From an uncultured Flavihumibacter sp. (lineage in GTDB: Bacteria > Bacteroidota > Bacteroidia > Chitinophagales > Chitinophagaceae): DNA of 16,320 nucleotides. Of the stretch, positions 6,971-13,984 are shown one piece after another (position 1 is the stretch's first letter; each line of letters begins with the position of its first letter). The stretch covers positions 1-16,320 of the forward strand of contig CAMLPA010000021.1 in assembly GCA_946481605.1 (NCBI GenBank), given 5' to 3'. Below the pieces are notes generated by a model. The model was not told the origin of the DNA. It saw only the letters and a list, made by a program, of their open reading frames with translations, and did not search any database. A program made the translations under genes and the position numbers.

Positions 6971-8104
6971 ATGTATATTATTGATAGATTTTTAGACGAA
7001 TTCAGCTACGCGCCCCCTATCATCAAGATAGCGCTCGTAAGCATCATACTGGCCGTGCTCTTCACGATCACCGCCTATCTCTCCATTCTGTACGGAAGGT
7101 ACAAAGGTTTCGTGCGCGATAAAAAATTGTCGCGCGCCATCCCTGTTATCGACCAACTCATCCTCGAAAATGTACTGATGAACGAGGAACTGGCTTCCGA
7201 TATGGCTGTGGAACAAATACAAATCAACACGGAAGGATTCGCGCCCATACTCAACAGCCGCTGGGGCCGGCAGGCCACTGTTGACAGGATCATTAATTTC
7301 AGGAAGAACCTCCGGGGCAAAACCGGTGACCTGCTCCGGCAATTGTACCTCCAGCTCGAACTCGAAAAAGAATCGTTCCGTAAAATGAAATCCCGGAAAT
7401 GGTACCGCAAAGTGCAAGCCCTTTCCGAATTCGCCAACCTCGATATTCCCATCGCCGACGTAAGCATCCTACCCCTCACCAACTCGCGCAACCGCGAACT
7501 GAGGGCCGCCGCGCGCCATGCCTACATCAAATTAAGTAAAAACGAACCTTTCAAATTTTTTGATGTGGTTACGGAACCCTTGTTGCAATGGGATCAGATT
7601 GAACTTTTCCGCATCATCACCACTACCGAAAACATCTCTATTCCCAACTTCGCGAAGTGGATCACCTATTCGCCCAACAAAAGTATCGTGTCCTTCTGTC
7701 TTAAGCTGGTCGTGCATTTCAACCAGTTGGCAGCCGTTCCGGCCGTGATCAAACTTTTAGAAACGAAGGACCATTACCTCCGCGCCAGCGCCATCAATTG
7801 CCTCGGGAAACTTCGGGTGGAAGAAGTGGAAGAAAAACTGGTGAAGATATACAGCAGTCAGCCGCTGGATTGCCAGATCGAAATACTGAAGGCGCTTGGA
7901 AGAATCAACACCGGAAACTTTACCGATTTCCTCAAGAACGAATTCCTCCACTCCACCGATTTCGATATCCGCAAACATGCGGCCCGCTCCCTGGTGAAAA
8001 ACCAGCAAAGGTCGAAAGCGCTGATCGATGAGCTGATCAATACCGCCACGCCGGAGAACAAACTGATCCTGAAACACAGCATGAACCCGCTAATCAAATA
8101 CTAG
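6971..8104 (+). CDS. Membrane-anchored HEAT-repeat protein
   Basis: This 377-residue protein has one N-terminal membrane segment (about 17-41) followed by basic residues (RYKGFVRDKK), which places the rest in the cytoplasm. From about residue 140 it is built of short paired helices in HEAT style, for example NRELRAAARHAYIKL, AAVPAVIKLLETKDHYLRAS, AINCLGKLRVEEVEEKL and FDIRKHAARSLVKN. No catalytic motif is seen, so it is a binding scaffold. It sits between a response regulator and two glycosyltransferases; its stop (TAG, 8102-8104) touches the next start. I infer that it links the phosphorylated regulator to the synthases at the inner membrane, filling the place that PilZ or PgaD-type partners take elsewhere. 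No Shine-Dalgarno is visible; the start fits the membrane segment. The exact function is unknown. Confidence 0.85.
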   Translation: MYIIDRFLDEFSYAPPIIKIALVSIILAVLFTITAYLSILYGRYKGFVRDKKLSRAIPVIDQLILENVLMNEELASDMAVEQIQINTEGFAPILNSRWGRQATVDRIINFRKNLRGKTGDLLRQLYLQLELEKESFRKMKSRKWYRKVQALSEFANLDIPIADVSILPLTNSRNRELRAAARHAYIKLSKNEPFKFFDVVTEPLLQWDQIELFRIITTTENISIPNFAKWITYSPNKSIVSFCLKLVVHFNQLAAVPAVIKLLETKDHYLRASAINCLGKLRVEEVEEKLVKIYSSQPLDCQIEILKALGRINTGNFTDFLKNEFLHSTDFDIRKHAARSLVKNQQRSKALIDELINTATPENKLILKHSMNPLIKY

Positions 8105-9562
8105 ATGTACGGAATCTGGGAAATACTGATGCAGGCCTATGAGCAAAGCGTATTCGTTTACGGCATGACCCTGCTGTTCACCTACGCCGTGCTCGCCATT
8201 CTTTCCATGCTGGCTGTACGTGCCTACGCGCGACGCAACCGGTACTACCAGGAAGATATCCTGATGGGGTCTCCCCTCGCACCGGGCATTACCGTGCTGG
8301 CACCCGCATTCAACGAGGGGCTCACCATTATTTATAACGTGCGCTCCCTGCTTACCCTCAACTATTCGAGGTACGAAATCATCATCATCAACGACGGGAG
8401 TACCGATGACACCCTCGCCCAACTGATCTCCGAATTCGAACTGGAACCCATAGAATTCGCTTACAACGCACGCATTCAAACCAAACCGGTCCGCAAGTTT
8501 TATAAGTCTTCCAACCCCGCTTACGCCAAGTTGATGGTGATCGACAAAGTGAACGGGAAAAGTAAGGCAGATGCGGTGAATGCCGGGATCAACGCAGCGG
8601 CTTTCGATTATTTCCTTTGCTCCGACGTGGATTGTATCCTCCACAAGGATACCATGCAGGAACTTATCAAACCAGTGATCCAGGAGAAAAAGAAACGCGT
8701 GATCGCCGTGGGCGCCACGCTTCGCCTCGCCAACTCCTGCGAATTCGATGAAGGCGTAATGGTGAGGATGCGTCCGCCAAAGAACCTGCTCGCGCGTTTC
8801 CAGGAAGTGGAATACATCCGCTCTTTCGTACTGGGAAAAATGGGCTGGAGCGTACTGAACGCTGTACCCAACGTTTCGGGGGGACTCGGTATGTTCGACA
8901 AAGAAGTGGCCATCAAATGTGGAGGTTACGACCACGCTTCTTTCGGAGAAGACATGGAGCTGATCACGAGGATGTGCCGGTATGCCCTCGACAACCAGAT
9001 CGATTACGCCATCAAATACATCCCAAAAACCTTGTGCTGGACCGAAGGTCCCGCATCGGTTAAGATATTCATGCGTCAACGTACACGCTGGGCACGGGGA
9101 CTGGCGCAGCTCATGTTCGCACACTTTAAAATGTTCCTGAATCCCCGTTACAAAAGAATGGGACTCATCGTGGTGCCTTATAACTTTTTCTTTGAACTCA
9201 TCGCGCCCATCATTGAAGTAACGGGTATCATTTATTACATCGTGATGGCCGTGCTTGGTTATATCAACTGGCCCTTCGCGTTGCTGCTGCTGGCGTTCGT
9301 GTACACCTATTCAGTGATGATCACCACCGTGGCCATCGTTTGGGACCAGCTCACTTTCCGTTATTACAAAACCTGGAAAGAAGTAGGATTGCTTTGTCTT
9401 ACGCCTTTCCTCGAATTTTTATTGTACCATCCGCTCGTTGTATTCTTTTCCCTCCGTGGCTACTATTACTTCCTGACCGGGAAGAAAAGTACCTGGGGCA
9501 ACATGCAGCGGCAGGGCTTTAAACAGAAAGCAAAAACAGTAACCGCGCAGTCGGCAGCATAA
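8105..9562 (+). CDS. Processive family-2 glycosyltransferase (polysaccharide synthase), copy 1
   Basis: This 485-residue inner-membrane enzyme resembles PgaC/IcaA, HasA and the core of BcsA, which polymerise nucleotide sugars at the cytoplasmic face and push the chain through the membrane. One segment lies at about 16-38. The GT-A domain shows APAFNE (66-71), D97 in INDGST, DVD (174-176), GED with the likely catalytic base D283, and QRTRW (325-329) as the QxxRW motif of processive enzymes. Several membrane or interface helices follow from about 350, including one ending in YYYFLTGKK. There is no PilZ domain; the length matches PgaC, not BcsA. The ATG at 8105 directly follows the HEAT stop; an alternative ATG at 8129 has GGGA 7 bp upstream, but the paralogue's length favours 8105. 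The sugar and linkage cannot be read from sequence. Confidence 0.92.
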   Translation: MYGIWEILMQAYEQSVFVYGMTLLFTYAVLAILSMLAVRAYARRNRYYQEDILMGSPLAPGITVLAPAFNEGLTIIYNVRSLLTLNYSRYEIIIINDGSTDDTLAQLISEFELEPIEFAYNARIQTKPVRKFYKSSNPAYAKLMVIDKVNGKSKADAVNAGINAAAFDYFLCSDVDCILHKDTMQELIKPVIQEKKKRVIAVGATLRLANSCEFDEGVMVRMRPPKNLLARFQEVEYIRSFVLGKMGWSVLNAVPNVSGGLGMFDKEVAIKCGGYDHASFGEDMELITRMCRYALDNQIDYAIKYIPKTLCWTEGPASVKIFMRQRTRWARGLAQLMFAHFKMFLNPRYKRMGLIVVPYNFFFELIAPIIEVTGIIYYIVMAVLGYINWPFALLLLAFVYTYSVMITTVAIVWDQLTFRYYKTWKEVGLLCLTPFLEFLLYHPLVVFFSLRGYYYFLTGKKSTWGNMQRQGFKQKAKTVTAQSAA

Positions 9563-9572
9563 ATAAAGCAAA

Positions 9573-11078
9573 GTGATAGAACTGATCAGAAATTTTTATG
9601 AAGGATTTGTATTCACATACGGCATCACCATGTTGCTGCTGTACGGCCTGCTGGCATACATTTCCTTCCGAGGCATCCGGAAATTCCAGCGCCGCAACAG
9701 AAACGTGGATTATGATCAGATCATCCAGTCGCCGTTAACGCCCGGCATCTCCATCATTGCGCCTGCATTCAACGAGGCGGTGACCATCATTTACAACGTA
9801 CGTTCCCTCCTAACACTGAACTATCCCAAATTCGAAGTCATCATCATCAACGACGGCAGTACCGATGATACCTTGCAGAAACTGATTGATGAATACGAAC
9901 TCGTGGAAGTGGATTTCGCCTACAACGAACGCATCGTTTCCAAACCCGTTAAACGCATCTTCAAATCCACCAATACGGCCTACGATAAACTGATGGTGAT
10001 TGATAAGGTGAACGGCAAAAGTAAGGCCGATGCCTCCAATGCAGGCATTAACGCTGCTTCGTATGACTATTTCCTTTGTACCGATGTGGATTGTATCATT
10101 GAAAAAGATACGCTGACGCGGATGATTAAGCCATTCATGGACGAGGAAGCCAAGAAGATCAAAGAGGTGGGAGAACCCTGTCCTGAATGCGGTTACGTGC
10201 ATGTGGAAGAAGACAGCACCCGTGTGATCGCCACCGGCGCGACCCTGCGTCTTACCAACTCCTGCGAAATCGACGAAGGCGTGATGCTGCGTGTGCGCCC
10301 GCCCAAAAGCCTGATTCCCCGTTTCCAGGAAATGGAATACATCCGTGCCTACGTGCTTGGAAAAATGGGCTGGAGCGAAATCAACTGCGTACCCAACGTT
10401 TCTGGTGGACTTGGTCTTTTCGACAAAGAGATCGCCATTAAAGCAGGCGGCTACGATGGTAAATCCTTCGCAGAAGACATGGACATCGTCACCCGCATGT
10501 GCGCCTATATGCTGGACAACAATATGAAATACGCCGTGCGGTACATCCCCACCACCCAGTGCTGGACGGAAGGACCGCCCAACCTCAAGATATTCAGCCG
10601 TCAGCGGACCCGCTGGGGCCGTGGTCTCGCAGAGATCGTGACCATGCACAAAAAGATCATCTTCAATCCCCGGTATAAACAATTGGGCATGGTGGTATTG
10701 CCGTACAGCCTGCTGTTCGAATTCCTCGCCCCCATTATTGAATTCACCGGGATACTATTCTACCTCTACCTCATCATCACCAACCAGATCCATTGGGCGA
10801 ACGCTTTGGTATTACTGAGTTTTGTTTACTTCTACTCCGTGATGATCACCACTTTCGCCATACTGTGGGACCACATCACCTACCGCTACTATAAAACCTG
10901 GAAAGAAGTAATCGGACTGGCTTTGATGGCCTTCCTCGAACCCATCATCTACCACCCGCTCATCGTATTCTATGCACTCAGGGGATATTATTATTTCATG
11001 ATCGGAAAGAAACATTCCTGGGGAAATATGCAGCGGCAGGGTTTCGGACAGAAGAAGAAAACAGTCGCCACTACCTGA
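9573..11078 (+). CDS. Processive family-2 glycosyltransferase (polysaccharide synthase), copy 2 with CxxC insert
   Basis: This 501-residue paralogue follows copy 1 after 10 bp and matches it along its whole length, with well over half the residues identical by eye. It starts at GTG 9573; an in-frame stop lies 9 bp upstream and the next ATG falls inside the first membrane segment. Catalytic features are intact: N93-D94-G95, DVD (171-173), AED with D302 and QRTRW (344-348). The membrane helices match copy 1. It differs by an insert at about 190-218 containing CPECGYVH (C203, C206, H210), which looks like half of a zinc-binding knuckle and lies between the DxD and AED motifs. Two full-length synthases in tandem suggest either a heteromeric synthase or two activities feeding one export route. 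Substrate unknown. Confidence 0.92.
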   Translation: MIELIRNFYEGFVFTYGITMLLLYGLLAYISFRGIRKFQRRNRNVDYDQIIQSPLTPGISIIAPAFNEAVTIIYNVRSLLTLNYPKFEVIIINDGSTDDTLQKLIDEYELVEVDFAYNERIVSKPVKRIFKSTNTAYDKLMVIDKVNGKSKADASNAGINAASYDYFLCTDVDCIIEKDTLTRMIKPFMDEEAKKIKEVGEPCPECGYVHVEEDSTRVIATGATLRLTNSCEIDEGVMLRVRPPKSLIPRFQEMEYIRAYVLGKMGWSEINCVPNVSGGLGLFDKEIAIKAGGYDGKSFAEDMDIVTRMCAYMLDNNMKYAVRYIPTTQCWTEGPPNLKIFSRQRTRWGRGLAEIVTMHKKIIFNPRYKQLGMVVLPYSLLFEFLAPIIEFTGILFYLYLIITNQIHWANALVLLSFVYFYSVMITTFAILWDHITYRYYKTWKEVIGLALMAFLEPIIYHPLIVFYALRGYYYFMIGKKHSWGNMQRQGFGQKKKTVATT

Positions 11079-11104
11079 TCCTCATTCAATTCTAAAAGAT
11101 ATTC

Positions 11105-13978
11105 ATGCTACGCGGTCTCAGAAATATATGTCTCTTGCTCCTGCTGCTCAGCGGCAGCAACACCTATGCGCAGATCTTCAAACCCAAAGACAAAGCGGAG
11201 GACCTGTACAATGAGGCGTTGCACGAGCAACAGAAAAAGAACTACGCCCGTGCGGCAGAACTGGGCAAACAGGCTTTCTCCTATCGTTCCAACGATGCGG
11301 ACATCGCCTTCCTGACCGCCCGCATGTACCTGCTTTCCGGCAATGGGCTTGAAGGCAGGAAATTCATTAAAGCCACACTGGAAGCGGCGCCTAAATACCG
11401 CGAAGCCTATTTCACGGCCATTAACCTGGAAATGCAGGCCAAACAATATTATGAGGCGCTTTGCTTCGCGGAAGACGGACTCAACCAGTTCCCCACCGAC
11501 CGCGAACTGATCGTTAAAAAACTGACCATCCTCCAGTTGATGGACCGCATGAGCGCCGCCGGAAACTACATCGGGGAAATGGTGGAAAAACTCCCTTACG
11601 ATACCGCGTTAAAACGGTATTACATTGACCATTACCTGTACGCCGGGAATTATTACAAGAAAAAAGACATCCCTTCTCTTGCGGCTGAAAGCTACCGGAA
11701 AGTGCTGAGCACTTACCCGGAAAACGAAGAAGCACGCGAAGCTTTGCTGGCGCTCAACATCAGCACAGGCGGCTATTATTATGCCCTGGATCAAATCAAC
11801 GCTGAGTTGCAAAAGAACCAGCGCTCTTATGACCTGCTGATGAAAAAGCTGGGTATCCTCCAGGAAATGCACAACTACGCAGAAGCGATTCATACCGTTA
11901 ATACCATTCTCAAATACTATCCGAACGATGCGAAGGCACGCAAATTGAATACCGAACTGCGCATGGAAGCCGGTGGCTATTACGCCAACACAGACCCTTA
12001 CATGCTCTACGAATCAGTAATAGAAAAGAACCCCGGTAACCGGGAGGCGCTGAACAAACTCATCGGACTGAGCATGAGCCGCGGTGCTTACCGTGAAGCC
12101 CTCAACTGGATCAACAGAGGATTACGCACCACCCCCAACGACAGAAAACTCCTCTCCCAGAAACTGGACGTGCTTGAATTCGACCGGAAATTTACTGAAG
12201 CCGCTCTGCTCGCGGAAAAAATATACCAGCAACAACCCACAGCGTCGAACAGAGACAGGATGACCGACCTGAAAATCGCCAGCGGCAGGGAGTTTCTGGT
12301 ACAGGAACAATATGACCTGGCCATGAACGAATTTGAAGCCGTACTTAAAGTAGATCCGGGGAACATTCAGGCGCTGAACAACATCATCAACCGGTACACC
12401 CTTCAGCGGAAATACCCTGCCGCCCTTGCCACGATAGACAAAGCAATGGCACGTTACCCTGACAACGTGGACTTCATCTTAAAAAAAGCCGGCATCCTGG
12501 CTGAGGCAGGCAGGTACGAAGAAGCAGCCATCATTACGATGTACCTGCACGAAAAATATCCGGGCAATCCTGTTTATACCGCCAACCTCGCGGAGTTCCG
12601 GCTGGCCGCGGGCAGAGCATTGCAGCAGAACGAAGAATACGACCTGGCACGCATCCAGTTCATGGAAGCGCTTGCCGCAGATTCCAGCAACCTGGAAGCC
12701 CTCAACTACCTGATTAATCTGGAAGCGGCTGCGGGACAGTACGACAACGCACTCAAATATGTGGCACAAGCTTTCCGGAACGATAAAAAAGGCGGCGCCA
12801 GCAGAGACATGATGATGAAACAGGCATCCATCCTCCAGCAAAAAGGTGATTACGCCGAAGCCGCGCGCATTACGCGGCTCCTGATGAACGGCTACCCCTA
12901 CACTAAAAAGTTCAGGGACGCACACATTGAAAGTCTTATGGCCGCAGGCGTGGATTTCTCCAGGAAAAACCAACCCGATAGCGCCATTCAGCGCTTCGAT
13001 GCCATTCTCAAACTCAATCCCAAAGATTCCCTGGCGCTGCACTACGCCACCAACATCATGGCGGGTAAAAAAGCTTACGACAGCGCATTGGTGTACATCG
13101 ACCAGTCCCTGAAATATTATCCCGACAACGAACAAATGCTCCGCAAAAAAGTAGAGATGCTGGAAAGCAAATCGATGTATGCAGAAGCAGCGCTTTACGC
13201 GGATACACTGCTCCGTAAATACCCCGGCTCCGCCAACCGTGATTACGCCCATTTCCTGAAGAGCAAAACACTCCGGAACCAGTTCGGTCTGTTCTTCCTG
13301 AACTCCACCTACGATTATACTGATAGCAAATACAATATCGCCACTGTAGAATACCGCCGTTTTTTCAACCGGGGTTCCTTCGCGGGACGCATCAACTATG
13401 CCGGAAGGCAGCAGGGAACGGGCGTTCAGGGTGAAGCGGAAATGTATTATACCCATTCCAAACGTTTTTACTCCTATGCGTTTGCCGCAGTGGCCAACAA
13501 GATCGCCTTCCCCAAACTCAGGGCGGGGTATTCTCTTTTCGCCACACTGCCCAAAGAAACCGAAGCCGAACTGGGCATACGCTACCTCGATGCTGACAGC
13601 TCCACCAGCATTTCAGGCGTAACCTCACTCGCCAAACAATTCGGCGACTTCTGGGTGAACGGCAGGGCCTACTTCATCAGCGAGGAATCGGATTTCTACA
13701 CGTCCCTTAACCTGACCACGCGTTATTATATGAACAACAGGCAGGACTACCTCGCGCTGATCGCCGGACTCGGTACCTCTCCCGACGACCGCAGCAGGCT
13801 CATCAATTTCCCCAAACTATCGGGACTGCTTACCCGAAGTGCAGGAGTGGGCTACCAGCGTACTTTCCAATACCGGAATACCCTGGGCATTTACGGTACC
13901 TGGATCAACCAGAAAATCACCGATACCGATTTCCAGAACCAGTATGATATTTACATCACCTTCCAGCGTAAATTCTAA
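11105..13978 (+). CDS. TPR scaffold fused to YaiO-type outer-membrane beta-barrel (polysaccharide exporter)
   Basis: This 957-residue protein has a signal peptide (1-22, likely cut at TYA/Q), a long tetratricopeptide region (about 25-720) and a C-terminal barrel (about 725-957). At least fourteen TPR helix pairs are readable, for example YAEAIHTVNTILKYYPND and YDLAMNEFEAVLKVDPGN; most fall into six larger units (separate entry). The barrel shows alternating aromatic strands like the YaiO family and ends in FQRKF, with a terminal phenylalanine typical of BAM substrates. A periplasmic TPR domain plus barrel in one chain is the plan of PgaA, which exports poly-N-acetylglucosamine. Coming right after two synthases, it is best read as the periplasmic guide and outer-membrane pore for the polymer. 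The barrel family is fairly sure; the export role is inference. Confidence 0.87.
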   Translation: MLRGLRNICLLLLLLSGSNTYAQIFKPKDKAEDLYNEALHEQQKKNYARAAELGKQAFSYRSNDADIAFLTARMYLLSGNGLEGRKFIKATLEAAPKYREAYFTAINLEMQAKQYYEALCFAEDGLNQFPTDRELIVKKLTILQLMDRMSAAGNYIGEMVEKLPYDTALKRYYIDHYLYAGNYYKKKDIPSLAAESYRKVLSTYPENEEAREALLALNISTGGYYYALDQINAELQKNQRSYDLLMKKLGILQEMHNYAEAIHTVNTILKYYPNDAKARKLNTELRMEAGGYYANTDPYMLYESVIEKNPGNREALNKLIGLSMSRGAYREALNWINRGLRTTPNDRKLLSQKLDVLEFDRKFTEAALLAEKIYQQQPTASNRDRMTDLKIASGREFLVQEQYDLAMNEFEAVLKVDPGNIQALNNIINRYTLQRKYPAALATIDKAMARYPDNVDFILKKAGILAEAGRYEEAAIITMYLHEKYPGNPVYTANLAEFRLAAGRALQQNEEYDLARIQFMEALAADSSNLEALNYLINLEAAAGQYDNALKYVAQAFRNDKKGGASRDMMMKQASILQQKGDYAEAARITRLLMNGYPYTKKFRDAHIESLMAAGVDFSRKNQPDSAIQRFDAILKLNPKDSLALHYATNIMAGKKAYDSALVYIDQSLKYYPDNEQMLRKKVEMLESKSMYAEAALYADTLLRKYPGSANRDYAHFLKSKTLRNQFGLFFLNSTYDYTDSKYNIATVEYRRFFNRGSFAGRINYAGRQQGTGVQGEAEMYYTHSKRFYSYAFAAVANKIAFPKLRAGYSLFATLPKETEAELGIRYLDADSSTSISGVTSLAKQFGDFWVNGRAYFISEESDFYTSLNLTTRYYMNNRQDYLALIAGLGTSPDDRSRLINFPKLSGLLTRSAGVGYQRTFQYRNTLGIYGTWINQKITDTDFQNQYDIYITFQRKF
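11345..13264 (+). repeat. Six higher-order protein repeats of about 109 residues (three TPRs each)
   Basis: Within the TPR region a larger period is visible at residues 81, 190, 299, 403, 512 and 624, with spacings of 109, 109, 104, 109 and 112 residues. Each unit opens with a helix pair ending like VLKVDPGNIQALN, continues with YxxAL plus a PxN/D turn, and closes with a block of the type KKAGIL followed by YxEAA. The last unit runs into the barrel near residue 720. The units have diverged too far to be DNA-level repeats, so the duplications are old. Confidence 0.7.
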
Positions 13979-13984
13979 TCCCAC

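Noticed and set aside
8090..9124. Long antisense open frame of 344 codons over the first synthase
   Set aside because: It lies opposite a strongly conserved gene and its residues (rich in H, F, V and G) resemble no family. A similar frame lies opposite the paralogue at 9810-10682, as expected when two alike genes constrain the opposite strand.
8105..11078. Bacterial cellulose synthase (BcsA) identity for the synthases
   Set aside because: The proteins lack the C-terminal PilZ domain and are much shorter than BcsA. No BcsB, BcsC or BcsZ equivalent lies nearby; the length and plan fit PgaC-like enzymes better, but the sugar cannot be told.
12479..13456. Antisense open frame of 325 codons over the TPR exporter
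   Set aside because: It is a mirror of a repetitive coding region with biased codon use. It has no start context or recognisable domain, and the sense frame has a clear signal peptide, TPRs and barrel.
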